Source: Phallus indusiatus (lineage: Eukaryota; Basidiomycota; Agaricomycetes; Phallales; Phallaceae). Taken from it: a stretch of DNA of 64,000 bases. The notes beneath the pieces were generated by a model. The model had not been told where the DNA came from. It made no database searches and saw only the letters and a list, made by a program, of their open reading frames with translations. Shown here one piece after another: positions 51,499 through 63,935 of the stretch (position 1 is its first letter; every line of letters starts with the position of its first letter). The stretch covers positions 1 to 64,000 of the forward strand of contig JAQFWX010000137.1 in the NCBI GenBank assembly GCA_027605045.1, in the 5' to 3' direction. The position numbers were made by a program, and so were the translations under genes.

Positions 51499-52951
51499 AT
51501 GGATTCTCCAACGGACCAGAGCTCTTTTCATCCTCCTTCATCACACAAAATGCCTATTCAAGCCGGGGGGGACCGTAGATTTTCTAGTGATGTCAAACGT
51601 GCCGACCCCATCCCGGCATCATACCTTGACGCTTCCATTCCTTTAAATTTACCCCCGCGTCGCTCTATGAAAATGCTCAAGGATGGCTCAGATTTTGTCT
51701 GGCCGGATTCTGCCCATGCGCTATTTGTCCAAGGTCTGACCTTCTCTTTCACTCTCCGCTAAGCAAATGCAGTTCCCCTCTGAGGCTTTTCTAACCTCTC
51801 TCCCTTACATTCCCTTTGCGTCCTAAAGGTTTACAGGCATGGAAAGTGTTGAACATTGGCAGCAAGCGTACTCGCGCTCCAAGAGGTGAGGGCAAGACCG
51901 ATTTCTTAGTTCGATTCCTCCAGAATCATGGCGTTGAACGGTCAAAAAAGCAAGTAGCCTCACACCTGTACGTCTTTTCCCCTCCAGCGCATATGTTGCC
52001 AGAACCAGTCTCAGGTTATTCTTTTTGGTTTTTCTTAGTCAGGTTCTTAGAACAGAATGGCGGAACCTGGACAGTGAGAACTCTCATTCTGCCTGACACG
52101 ATCCTACTCTTAGTTTTGATATCTCTTTAGATCCTGTACTTCTCAGCCTTGTAGACGAGTCTCATTCACGTTCCATGTCTGAATCAGCATTACCACCTCT
52201 CGCTACCGCAGCTGCGCCAAGTGGCTCGTCTGTGTTCGAGGATTCTCCCGACCCAAATGACGACAGAACCACTCCCGTTTCCGGCTCGCCGCACATTCAA
52301 TCCCCATTACGCCAGGCTTCGCATTCAAGTCACAGCAGTAATCCTTCTCAATCATTGTCAATAATCACACAAAATCCCATTAGAATACAGTCAAGTCCAG
52401 ACGTATCAGCCTCATGGCAAGCTGCGAGCCATTCTTATCCAGCCTGGTCGAATCCACATACCGATCATCATCTCATGACACAACAACAATTAGGCTTCTC
52501 CTCACAAAGCTCTCACAACATATATCACGATTCTTATAATTCTCCTATCTCCCCTCATGATTACGGAGGAAACGCTGGGCCGTTGACTTCGTCACCAGAG
52601 TCATCACAGAGATACCATTCACCTTATTACAGTAGATCAGGTCCTCTTTCTTCTTCCAGCAGGCAGCAAATGTCATTGCCAATGCCAGAAGGCAGCGCTC
52701 TTCCTATATTTCACGTACACCCCAATCACCCGTATCATCAGAACTTCTCATCCAATACCAGTAGCACTTATGTCCATCAACAGACTCGACCTCAGAACGA
52801 TTATAGACTCATGAACTATCCGACGCCGTACGACGCTGTTGCGCAAGCTAGACGACCTTCTCTTCCTTATCCTGCCCCCCATCCTAACCTTTACGATCCA
52901 TCTTCTGACGGTCCTTATCATCCCGGTTTCGATCCGCCTGAAAGCCATTGA
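51499..52951 (+). CDS. TEA/ATTS-domain transcription factor
   Basis: Four exons (51499-51733, 51829-51967, 52039-52073, 52131-52951) sum to 1230 bases, giving a 409-residue protein. The TEA/ATTS DNA-binding domain spans about residues 70-145. It includes GSDFVWPDSAHALFVQGLQ at its start, a basic loop with SKRTRAPRGEGK, and the recognition helix RSKKQVASHLQVLRTEWRN, split by two introns. Proteins of this family (yeast Tec1, Aspergillus AbaA, animal TEAD) bind CATTCC-like sites and control development. The remaining 260 residues are Ser/Pro/His/Tyr-rich and disordered, typical of an activation region. The insert between VWPD and the recognition helix is shorter than in TEAD. I chose the ATG at 51499 because the in-frame sequence upstream of it contains no other ATG start; its targets cannot be deduced. 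Confidence 0.87.
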
Positions 52952-55121
52952 TACCTAGACAGATGAACATTCCTGACCTACACACGACATCGGAATCAGA
53001 TACACGCATTATTCAGAGATCAAGCTTGCTTTCATGACGCATTATTACTTTAAAGACGACTCGTCTGGAAGGGATTCGAATAGGCTGGCCTCCTGACGAC
53101 TCTATTGTTTACGTTCTATCGATTTTTTTTCTATTGCAAAAAAAAAATAACTGCGAATAACATCATTACAGATTTTTCGTTGGGATAGAGGGTTCTTATG
53201 CTGGGTTATTAATGATTACAACTATGTATGCGTGTCAGGTTACGTCGTTCTCACACTCTACGTGTTTTCGTGGCTCCCGATCGGTTTCGATAACAGCCTT
53301 GGTCCTTTTTTCTTTTCAGCATATATATTCTCTGACGTATTTTCAAACATCACAAACTATGGTTACATCATTTCAATTGGGATATTTTGTCCGGTATATT
53401 CTTCTAATGGGTTTTAGGAGCTAACTCGAGCATGGACTGTCGGTCAGAATAAGTACCCCGCACAGCCGTGTTGTAAAATCGGGTTCTCCTGTATGTTTGC
53501 ATATGTAAATGTAGCGTTTGTCAGACTCACAAAGTAAAGTCATGGCAAGGTAGTAGTTTTTATGGTTTCCCTGGGAAATTAACTTGTTTCGGTTATCCTC
53601 TCCCACATTTTTGAGTTGACACGAGGCCAAGAGGTTCACTGACTAACGAGGGAGGGAACATAGGGGCATTGTTTATTTTTTGGGCTGTAATCGAGCCAAT
53701 AACCTGCTTGCACGAATTCTCACTTAGGCGCTGATTAAAAGGCAGACTTTTCTCGATTGATTAATTAGGATCATGTCAATTCAGTAATGACAGTAATTTT
53801 CAGCGTGGATTAAGGTTGAGCCTATACCAGAGATGATAATATTCGAAGTGCCAGTGTCACTCGGTGTCGGATCCAAGCGAGGCCTCCATAAGCGTCTTCA
53901 CCCAGTATCAATACAATCTCTTATTTTTATGCGATTTTATTGCTAGGAACATTAATTTGCGTCTATATATGCATAAATGAAGATGTACAGTCCTTGTTCC
54001 GTTCGTATTTCCACGTTCGACCGCGCGACGAGCGCTAGAAGCATCTAAGGCGCTTATCCAGGGCGGGTTGCGCTGCCGGGCACGATGCGACATGCGCAAG
54101 CTCAAAGTTTTGAGATTGGGTGTGTCAATTTATTATGTGCATCTTCTGTTTCATATCTCATCATACTCTCGGTTTGATTGAGATGCTCTCATATCTTTAC
54201 AACTTGAGCTAAACCCTCGGGCCTTAGCGATTAATGCAAATTTCGTTGCACGATGAAGTTCATAAACGCATTTTAACGTTTAGATTTATCATTTATGTCT
54301 GTGTTCTAAGTGGGATTTATATACCTTTAGCAAAATTTAATTTTACCTCTCTCGCGAGCGGGATTTCATCTGCACAGCAATTAAATAGACCGAGGCACCC
54401 CTGTCATAATTGTGCTTCTGGATTCTGGGATAGAAGACACAAAGTAACAATCTTGTGCGCCCTTTCCATAAAAAAAAAAGAAGTTGGAATGCAGATTAGC
54501 TACACACCCGTTTATGACAAATGTGTAATATACTGGCGAGACCCAATGCCATTGACAATCAGATCACTATTTGAATTGACCGATGATTAAATGTATGGCA
54601 ATGGTCAGCAGTTGATGTTAGTCAATTTAGTCGTTCCTGTTCATTAGAAACTTTTCTAAACCGGTTCCCAAGTTCTTAGTATAAGCCTATATTGTTCGGA
54701 GTTTTTCTCTGGGAAGTGAAAAGCCTATTCGCACGGCGAATGTGACCGCCCACATCACTTTTCTTGTGAATAGCGAATAGCAGCCGCTACACGATCAGGA
54801 TCTCATCTGAAACTAAGTTCAAGTTTAAGGGGAATAGAAAAAATAGCACGTGAAAATGTGCCAGGAATGTATTGTATACCGATAGTGTTCTTTATCTGTC
54901 AGTGGTATTCACTTAATCTAAATTACATCCAACGCTAGATATATATAAATAAAAACCCAACCTCCTCCCATGTTGAAATATAACCTTCAGATGTAATCAA
55001 TGGAGGAAGAATAACCAAGCGAACGCAATATAACGTTCATTGTACAAAGTACAATAAACAGCCAAAGTAAGCGAAAGATAATACATTTCTCCTCCGCTTT
55101 TGATCTTACACCGTCCTTCTG
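52952..55121. other. 2.2 kb convergent intergenic region
   Basis: It lies between the TEA-gene stop and the IML2-like gene stop. AT-rich, with a ten-A run near 53139 and a similar run near 54471. No conserved coding block was found on either strand. Confidence 0.5.
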
Positions 55122-57628
55122 CTACAAGAATCTCCTTCCCTGGTCCAAGGCGGTCAAAGCAGCATGTGTACGGAGGATGAGAGCGTTTTCCATACTGTAT
55201 TTACCTTTCCGGTTAGCCGACGACACTTCCAGCGGCTTTCCTAATTCGAGCATAAGTATGTAATATAACATCTACCTTCTGACCAACGCGACGTTACTCA
55301 ATCACTTACCTGAGAATACTAAATCCAAATGTTTTCTAGCTTCAGTTAGATCGCCGTTGTTACCCATAAGTCGGCCTAGCTCATAATCTACATAGCACGT
55401 TAAATTCGTTTGCACCTATCAGTATAGAAGGCATTGTCTTGCTCACGTGCGTGATAAACGAGATGATGGTCTAGTCTAATTTGAGGGCCGTCAGCAATAA
55501 CCTGTTTCAAATATCGTTCTGCCTCAGTTGCAGCCTCTTTCTGCGGCATCGGCGGAACTTCGTTGGGATCCAATATGGCATCAGGGTCCTGTCAAATTCT
55601 TATCAGGATTTCCGTTTCTGATAACCCAAATAACTTCCATACTGACGGGATAAGCCACATATCTCAAGCAGACGCCTTTAAGGAATCTAGCCAAAGCTAG
55701 ATCATCCCAGTATTCATCTTCTCCTTCCGATCCTCCCCGTCCATAAGTCTTAGGATTCTTCTCGGATTTCGAAAGGATATTTAGTTGCTTGTCTATTAGG
55801 GGTAACATTTTCTCAGTTATTATAGTCCGGGGTGCATGGGCAATAGCGAGAAAGTTGTAAGCGAACTCAAGACCTGGGAGCGCAAGCCGTTTATTTTGAC
55901 TGCGGAATTTTCGTGATTTTCGGGATATGTATTTCTGTGAATATAAGGTAAACTTTTCACATCATTCTTTTTTTTATTCTCTTGAGCCTTACTTCAAGAG
56001 GAATGGATTTGCCAGCTATTCGTTGCATCAACGTGGGCACTTTGTCCATCAGCGTGTCGGCCTCGCGCTCATTTTCTTCCCCACCTAGCTCTAAAAGACA
56101 TACAGCCACGCCATACTAAGTTTGGACGTGTGAGAACTAAAAGTAAAAACTCGCCAAATGGAATAACATACTGCGTAACAAGCTTTAGACCATGTCGCCT
56201 CCTTCTGCAACATGCGCCAATAACGAGTAGAATGTTCGATATCCCATAGAGCCAACGTTGCGCACGCAATCTCCCAATATGATATATGATATAAATTAGA
56301 ATACTGTGTCTGAGCTTCTAGAGCCCGAGTGTAGCTCTCAATAGCCAACCGCGGCTGACTTCGACAGATTCGCATCCGTCCCTCCCCAAAGAGGAAGAAA
56401 ACACCTGTAAAATATTGAAAATGAGTCGCACAAAAGATAATATAGCGGCTAACCTTGAGGGAATCTTTTCAGATTCCATTCTAAAATTTTGTTCGCGAAC
56501 CTGACGTCAACGCCATCGAATGTGAAACTCGAAAGGACTAGATGGAAAATCAAAAGAGCCATATCGCAGATGGGCCGCCGAATGCCTTCTTGACTCATAT
56601 CAATTTCTGGATCTGGGTTGCTTAAATCACTTGTCCATCCGCCAGCCTTGGCCAACATCTCAAGACCTTGGTGACGATTGCCCTTGTAACCGAAAACCTC
56701 CATGATCGTACTAATACGAGATGGAAGAAGAGATAAAAGTATATTGGTGACACCCATTCCGAGGAGAACACCACTTCGAAAATCCTGGTCTATGTCGGGG
56801 TGTTGGGGACCAATTCCTGCCTCAACTGACTCGGCATCCATAGCGTTCAAGTAACGTTCCAGGAGCCGATATATTTGCACACAAGTCCGCATGTTCAAGC
56901 TGTAAAGGGACTCGTGTTATTGTTATCGAAGCAAGGGGAATAACATCCATACGCTTCTTTAATAAACTGTAGCCAGTCTCCGGAATAAACGATACCCAGG
57001 AGAGCCTTCTCGAAAAGAGACTCGGCATAGATCAATTCGGCATGTCTCTCAATTTTGGTCATAGATTTTACGAATGAAACGGAAGGGCTGGCGACAAGAG
57101 CAGCTAGTTTAGAAGTGAAAGAGCTTTTTTTTCGATGTTGTGCAGCAATATTGTTGCCGTGCTTCACAATAGCAATGGCAGCAATTAGGTCCTGTATGTA
57201 GTGCCGCGTTCAGATCGCATATCTATATTGACCCTAAAGCACTCACGTCATCTTCGTAGCTCATGAAAGCCTTGAGTGCTTGAACAAGGCCATAACCTGT
57301 TGCACAGTATAGCCTTTCTCTGCAAAGAGGGGAGAGGCTCAAAATTAAACGCTAATGGAAGTATGAATGAATTAGCTTACTTGACCGGGTCCTTCTCGTT
57401 TATCAACTCTTCACTTTCAACCATTTTCGACTCCAGAAAGAGCTGGAGAGCTAGGCGAACGACTGGCAAGTCATCTAAGGCTGCATTGGGATCGTATGGT
57501 TCTGTAGCACTTTTGCCAGCGGTGAGGGACTGCTGAAACGCTGCTACATCAATTTTGACGGCAGCGGGTGTCGGTGGCTGCGATGGCAGCTCCACCTTCA
57601 CTTTCTCCTCAGATTTTTCGGGGGTCAT
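55122..57628 (-). CDS. IML2/TTC39-family tetratricopeptide-like protein
   Basis: The family includes yeast Iml2, a mitochondria/lipid-droplet-associated factor that helps clear inclusion bodies, and animal TTC39. From ATG at 57628 it starts MTPEKSEEKVKVELPSQPPT, then VVRLALQLFLESKMVESEEL. Conserved blocks are YGLVQALKAFMSYEDDDLIA, ERHAELIYAESLFEKALLGI (about 57050-56990), SGVLLGMGVTNILLSLLPSR (about 56770-56715), EVFGYKGNRHQGLEMLAKAG, LLIFHLVLSSFTFDGVDVRF, FFLFGEGRMRICRSQPRLAI, LYHISYWEIACATLALWDIE, and a C-terminal TPR-like stretch. It ends TALDQGRRFL with a stop at 55122-55124. About ten short introns are present. It shares a 427 bp divergent upstream region with the VIT-VWA gene. Confidence 0.86.
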
Positions 57629-58055
57629 TATGGTGAACAGAGGAAAGAGCCTATATCACCTCGGTTTGGGCGACGTCGGATAATGACCACCAGCGTCTGT
57701 CTCTGAGCTTGAACAAAGCTCCGAGCCAAGTCCCATTGGCAAGAAATTTCGGTATGACGTTGCAATTACTATTCACATTCAGTTTTTCTAATATAGGGGC
57801 AAGCGACCATACTATTCCCGGCAGTCTCAGACTCAGTATAATTAGATGTTGCAGGAGATCGTGACATACCCATTCCGGACGGTGACAAGTTCATCTCGTC
57901 GTGCACGATGGACAAGCAAGTTGTAGGAAACGCGTTCACCTGATGGCTGGTTCGATTCGGCCTGTTTCCCTGTGCCCTAGAGGGCGACGCATCATATATA
58001 GCTTTATAGACGATTCGCTTCTCCAAGTCATGTCACTTCCTCCCAGGGGTCAAAA
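57629..58055. promoter_or_regulatory. Divergent promoter region (IML2-like and VIT-VWA genes)
   Basis: 427 bp between the two start codons, so both promoters should lie here. A (-) strand open frame covers 57769-58026 but lacks an ATG start and recognisable motifs, so I do not call it a gene. Confidence 0.55.
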
Positions 58056-60932
58056 ATGAATTTCGAATCTAGCGACATTCTTTTCTCAGCTATCACATAC
58101 AATAGCGGCGAAGGATTTATACCCCTAACAAATTTGGACATTAGAGTGTGGATCGTGGATACGTCCAGTCGTGTTACATTATCCCAGACCTATACTTACG
58201 ACGATTCTTCCATTGCGCGCAACGCGTTTTACCTATTTCCTGTTCCTGTTGGAGCTATCATATGTGGCTTTGAAGTTAAAACCAATGACGACGTTCACAT
58301 GGAAGGTATTGTGAAAGAAATCGACGAAGCGAATCGAGATTATCACCAGATCCTCGGTGACAATCATATCTCTGACGTTGTACAACGCTCGTGTCGTGAC
58401 TGTGAGTTTCTGACTACTTCCCCTTTTCTTATGATATTAACCGGATATTTTAGTACTGGTGCTGTCACTGGGCTCTTTCCTCCCCAGGAGAGCTGTCACA
58501 ATATCCACAACTGTCAGTATACTGTACATGTTTAGATCTTACCCTGCGTATTGACCTATCAACTCGAATAGTATGCTATGGACTTGTTTGACAGCAATGA
58601 GGCTGCCATCAAACTCAGGATACCGTCGTATGTCGGCCACTTTCTCCCAAAAGACGTCACCTTGCCTCAATCGACAACCCGCCTAGCCACATTAGACGTC
58701 CGCCTTGACATAGAAATGCCTGGCGAGGTTCTATATGTTCATTCCAACCTCCCTCTAGAAGATATCTCGGTTGAAGATTCGCATCCTACGATTGTACGGA
58801 AACAATTTGCTGGTGCAGATATACACCTTGACGCAGACATACTTGTCAGCGTTCAAGCACTTAATCTGGACCAATCCCGCTGCTTTGTCGAACAATGGGA
58901 GGACACTGCTGCTCTGTCCTTAACTGCTGTTCCTTCCGTGATGTCTGGCGACCATCAAAGCGATAACTGTGAATATATATTCTTGGTAGATCGCTCGTGG
59001 AGTATGTGCGTGGACGATAAGATGGAGAAGATCAAGCAGTCAATGGTTTTGCTTCTCAAAACATTACCTATTGAGAACACATGGTTCAATATATTCAGCT
59101 TTGAGCACTGGTGGCAATCATTATGGTCTGAGAGCCAGCCGTTTCAACAAGGAACATTGAAAGAAGCAGTAAGTTTTTCTCTATCAACACGGACAGGAGG
59201 ACAAATGAAAAATCCTCCAAATTTAGCTGGACTTTCTATCTCATCTCGATCCTCGTGGAGGGACTGAGCTATTTTCCGTCTTTCAGGCAGCTTTACTCAG
59301 CCGACGTTACAACGCCACCACAAAAATCTTTTTGATTACCGATGGCGAGGTAAAGACATAACATACGAATTTGTGCGAAAAGTTGTTAAAACACCTAATA
59401 GGTCCATTACCCTCAACGGTCCATTGATCTGATCAACAATGTTGTCAAAAGTGCGGACCCAGCCTACCCAGTGAAAGTATTCACCGTTGCTATTGGAAGT
59501 TCTGCCTCGGATGTTCTGTACGAAGGGTTGGCCAAAGCAAGTGGTGGTCTCTGTTTGAAGGCGTCAGACAGCGAAAATCCGGTACAAAAATGTGCGACAA
59601 TGCTAAACAAGATGATGTTGAGTGACATCCATGAGTTGAAGATTAACTGGAGTGTCGGTGGAACAGGTATACATGTTACTTCACACTTTCAGAATTCCCT
59701 CTCACCTATCGCATAAAGTATACCAAGCACCTATAGACTTGACCCGTTGTCCAAAGGGATGTCTTTCCGTCAAGGCGATTATTCCACGCAGTAACATTCC
59801 GAAGGCGGTCTCTTTACTCGGAAAAACATCAAACGGAACCCTCATCCACCTCGAAATACCTACTCGCCTCTCCCGAATTTTGCCACCCTCTACTCCCACG
59901 GGGGTGCCATACTTCCAACCTTTATACCACACGATAGCAGCGGATAATTTAAGTCGAGAGCTGGAACAATTTGAGACATCATTGCCACCTTTGTCCGACT
60001 GGGAGCTACAACTGAGCCCCTCTTCTCGATCTCCCAGGATCAAACAAGAGCTTCTTCGTCTGGGAGTTCAGTATAATATCATCAATTCCCTAGTAACATT
60101 CGTCGTTGTCGAGAAGCAAGATCTTGATTTTATCCGTTCAGCTAGCCCTAACCCCGTAGCACCGATAACCAACCCTAGGAAGCAGATTGCACCTGTGGAT
60201 CCTCCTGAACTGACCGATAGACCTTCGTCTCCCGATTCTAATGGCAATACGGAGTCGTCCCAGTCCAGCGATGTACTCAGTCCTGGCGATCCGGGATCAC
60301 GGGCATCGACGCCATTCTCTTCACCTAGTTTCCCTGACGTTCCAAGGTCATTTCCTCGTTCTCTGAATGAGCGAAAGGCGTTCATAGTTCAAACTGAGTC
60401 GGTTCCCGACGACGAGCCTGATGAAACTTACATATTCCCCAGTGTTCCACCTACCCAATTTGTCGCACCACCTCTCAGATTTGAGAAGATCGTTGTTTCG
60501 TATTCCAATCCTATACGTATGCTTGTTCATCATTCGCTTTGTACTCAAGAAGACGATCCCCGGACACTTGATTGGCTCGATGGCATTCTGGGCGGTCTTG
60601 ATTTCAGTGAAAAACTTGCAGAACTGATCGAGTTACAATGGTATGACGGCTCATTTCCGTATCTCCGTCAGTTATGCTATGTCATTGGAAGCCCATATCA
60701 CGACGATGATGATATCCCGTTATATCTCACCGGTGTCGTCATACCTTCTTCTGTTGATTCCGAGCAGGTATGGGGCACGGCGCTGGCAGTCAAATTTCTA
60801 AGGAGAAAGTACCCTCAAAACTGGTGTATATGGAAAGATTTCGCGAGGAAATCTCTGGCATGGGGCGGAAGGGTTTGTGGTGGCTTGGCGAACTTTGAAC
60901 GCATTGTGGCTTACATTCCAATATCTTTATGA
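58056..60932 (+). CDS. VIT and von Willebrand factor A domain protein
   Basis: Six exons (58056-58401, 58454-58512, 58572-59168, 59227-59349, 59402-59666, 59719-60932) sum to 2604 bases and give 867 residues. Residues about 1-130 are a VIT domain (SQTYTYDDSSIARNAFYLFP, GIVKEIDEANRDYHQILG). A VWA domain starts near residue 265 with an intact MIDAS motif, EYIFLVDRSWSM (D-x-S-x-S). It continues through LDFLSHLDPRGGTELFSVFQ, KIFLITDGEVHYPQRSIDLI and VKVFTVAIGSSASDVLYEGL. Then come a beta region (VYQAPIDLTRCPKG), a Ser/Pro-rich linker near residues 560-680, and a C-terminal helical block with ELQWYDGSFPYLRQL and WKDFARKSLAWGGRV. The architecture is that of inter-alpha-trypsin-inhibitor heavy-chain-like proteins that are abundant in mushroom-forming fungi. 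It has no signal peptide, so it is probably cytosolic. Its role is unknown; metal-dependent protein binding is expected from the MIDAS. Confidence 0.88.
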
Positions 60933-62109
60933 CATCCATTTTATGTTACGGACCTGGTTTCGGGTAAGACAGAGTTTCACTTGCTACAGAGGATGTCTTA
61001 GTAGTGCATAAGCGTTGAGCAAGCAAGCTTAGCAAAGTAAGCTAAAAGACAAGATTCGTGCTTTTCTTTGCTATTATACCTTTGCTTCCCTCCTTCAGCT
61101 GCTCAAGGGGAATTAGCTCAATTTTTGTCACTTCTCTTCGAAAATCATTGGTTATTTCGCTCTCTGTGTCGGTGTTGCCATCACCCTGTCCTTCGTCCCA
61201 GCCGCCAAATCAATAGATTTTGGGAAAAATAGTCCATAAACTTTTTCATTGAATGATGAGGAAATTAGAAAAGGTTCATTATTATTACAGAGTAGTAGGG
61301 TGTATCAAGAAGTTTGAAAAGCAGTTCACAAAGCATGTTGTACACATACACATTATCGATAACGATCAACTCAAATCACTGTGCCAGGGTTCAAAAATTA
61401 TGGTTGAAGCTAGCTCCAATGTGGACCGCCAAAGCGTGCCGCATCACTTCAAGTGATGCATTTGGGTCTATGACTAGATTATACCCTGCTTGCCCTACAT
61501 ACGACCTTAATTGCGGTGGGCTGAGATCGTCGATTGTCCTCTTGCTCGTGAGCAGCGGGCAAGGAGGCTACATTGCCATCAATAAGCTTCAATAACAGAG
61601 TTTATTGGGTTACTCACCTGCGGAAATTCGCCGGTCGGAAACATGACGGGACTAACGGAACACGCTGATCACTAACGTCAATACCATTTTCTAAAGCCTA
61701 TATGATTCCGGCTCACTAAGCTTGTTTGACAACAAGTTGAAATACTTGCTGGCTTGACATTGTCCATATTAGTAGGGTACTCATAGTAGGGTTTTGGGTG
61801 TTGACGTTGAATGTTGCCAATGGCGTTAGGTTGAAAGTATGGTCAGTGGTGACATTTCAAAGTTAATCTATTCATGGCTATTATATAAGAACTACTATGC
61901 ACTTATGATTAGACAGATACCGGGATTCAACAAAATACACTGTGATCATGTCAGCTCAGTGTCCAACATCCTCCAACACCGGAGGAAGCACGTCATGATC
62001 ATCAGTTATTTGTCAATGGTCATAAATTACCAAAAGAAGGGACTTGAAGCCAACGCAATTCTTCTTCGGATCGACCAGACACCGAAAACCTCGTAGTCCT
62101 GCTTTTTCG
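60933..62109. other. 1.2 kb intergenic region
   Basis: It lies between the VIT-VWA stop and the mannosidase relic. No coding block was recognised. It contains a perfect palindrome at 61441-61459. Confidence 0.45.
61441..61459. repeat. Perfect inverted repeat, 9-bp arms, one-base centre
   Basis: The arms GCATCACTT and AAGTGATGC flank a single C. It lies in intergenic DNA with no other supporting signal. Confidence 0.75.
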
Positions 62110-63935
62110 CGCACGTTCAGCTTTGATGATTAGCAGCCAAAAACTAGTAATCCCCGCTGGTTACACTTGGAGGTTCAACTATATGCAACAATAGACGAAA
62201 TTACTGAGATTTATGGGTAAGACGAGCTAATAAGCCAATATGATTCATTTTACTATGTGGACATTTAAATGCTGAAGTTCATTTGGAAATACCCCATTCT
62301 TTTGAAATTCACCACTGTTTCTGTCGCTGCAAACGTACGCGCATCTTACGTTTGGAAGCAGTACAATTAAGGGTACCATAAATATTTGCAGACTCATTTA
62401 TCGATGTAATATCGATAATACTCTTCAGGTCTCCTTAGATGCTATAATCGGTAAGTGTTCTGTCGATATATTGTCATCGTCTCATAGACTAATTTATCTT
62501 GAAGCGGCTCTCGCTGTGAAATTTCAACTCGCTTTTTCGCTTTGAAACGAAAATAGACTGGGCTGAAAGGCATAAATTCAAAATGTTAATCTTGTGAAGC
62601 ATACATAACATTAGCGGAAGTACCTATGGATATTTGTAACGATAATGCGACAAATCAAGAAGCATGCACCGACCCACCGGCCGATAAAAACACTTCAATG
62701 GACGTAGTGAAGCTCGAAGTTTGTGCCTAAACCCTAAAATTTGTTGATGCGCGCTGTTTAAACCATTTCAAGCAAATACGGATATGGGATGGCACTTGTA
62801 TCAGATTTTAAATATGGTTTTGCCACGCGTGGCACTCATGCCCAGATTTATAATGCGAGCTGCAAGCGCGCCCGACGCCGAGCAGAATCAGGGCGAGGAA
62901 AATAAGGCTCTGATAGTTTTTTGTTCTCCTCTGATATAGAATAGGGAGACATGGGTTCTCCTAGGCTGTTTATCCTCATAAGGGTCATTTCATGGAATTT
63001 GATGCAGATGTTTCAGTAATGTCTTCAGCTTCAACACTCCGGTGTGTAAATGAGCAATGCAATGCCTTTGCACTTTCCCTTGTATGAAATGCTAGGGCTC
63101 TCCCCGCGATATTTTTGCTTCCATGTGCTATTTATTATTGTGTATATGTATCTGTATGGGTGTTACATATAGGCTATTATTATCTCCTCGTGACTGTGTC
63201 TCCCGTTACCATTGTCGCCACTGAGATTTACTTGTCTCTGTGCATGCACGGGGGAAGCGTCCTTCCTCGGTCGACATTGACGTTGAAGACTCATGCCGGT
63301 TGACAGGAGCGTCCTCCGAAATTGACCCTCTCAGTTTTTGGCTGTCTGTTAATGTCTGAGTTATCTCATCCGTCCACTTCATAAGAGTGTTGCTCGTGCG
63401 TACCTTCGAAAAGAATCTGTCTTTGCATTCTCTGTTCAATAACTCTAATTCTTCGTCATAGGCTTGTAGGTCCTCGTTGGGATCTTGTGAGAACAATTTC
63501 TCTCGAAATCACGTAAAATTCTCGTCAACTCCCGCCGTCTCGATATCGATAATGCAACGTAGGTGTTAAAGGTTGTTAGACCTCCGGTCGGAGGTTTGGC
63601 GATATCAATGATAACTGGGTATATACTCTGACCTTGCGCTTCATAGTCGGTAAAGGCGTACGCTGGTGTCAGTGGAAATTGTAACCGATGGACAAGTGTT
63701 TTTCTACCATGCGCTCCCGGTACGGACATCGTCGTGTCTACTATATCAGTCACGGGTAATGTGCCTTCTGGGAGTCCCTGTATATTCAAATCTGAAGTTA
63801 GATCAGGTCTGAATATTAGTACTGACTTGGTTTCCACACTGGTCCATTTCATGATCGACGACAAGAAGAAAGATAGTCATTTACCTCTGATTCTCTTCTA
63901 CACGACCGATGTTATGTTCTGACTTTGGCTGCGAT
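62110..63935 (+). pseudogene. Decayed partial copy of the GH38 alpha-mannosidase gene, interrupted by an insertion
   Basis: Read on the + strand this matches the complement of about 38275-37110 of the intact gene. Aligned blocks include TCGGTAAGTG..TCGATATATTG near 62450 (an intron of the gene), ACTTCAATGGACGTAGTGAAG at 62693-62713, a block coding [19 protein letters not shown] (about 62778-62834), RAASAPDAEQNQGE (about 62856-62897), and [11 protein letters not shown] (about 62966-62998). After an interruption, VHFMIDDKKKDSHLP resumes at about 63844-63888. Intron-equivalent sequence is retained throughout, so the copy is from DNA. Stops and indels break every frame. Only the C-terminal beta-domain part is present and the catalytic domain is absent. 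It runs close to the right edge, so further relic sequence may continue outside the window. Confidence 0.87.
63206..63830 (-). mobile_element. Degenerate fragment of a PIF1-type helicase (Helitron-like or related fungal element)
   Basis: Reading on the (-) strand, the part at about 63820-63530 gives IFRPDLTSDLNIQGLPEGTL, then FPLTPAYAFTDYEAQGQSIY (helicase motif V region, normally AxTxxKxQG), KPPTGGLTTFNTYVALSISR (motif VI region) and ELTRILRDFE. A frame change then leads to FSQDPNEDLQAYDEELELLN (about 63494-63435). These are the C-terminal motifs of the PIF1-like helicases common in agaricomycete genomes, many of them from Helitrons. The motif VI Arg after ALS is replaced by Ile, and the Lys before the motif V QG is Ala. 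Together with the frame break this shows that it is dead. No helitron ends or flanking target duplication were recognised. It sits inside an intron of the mannosidase relic. Confidence 0.75.

Noticed and set aside
57769..58026. An 85-codon (-) strand frame in the divergent promoter between the IML2-like and VIT-VWA genes.
   Set aside because: It lacks an ATG start and recognisable motifs, and it overlaps the region needed for two promoters.
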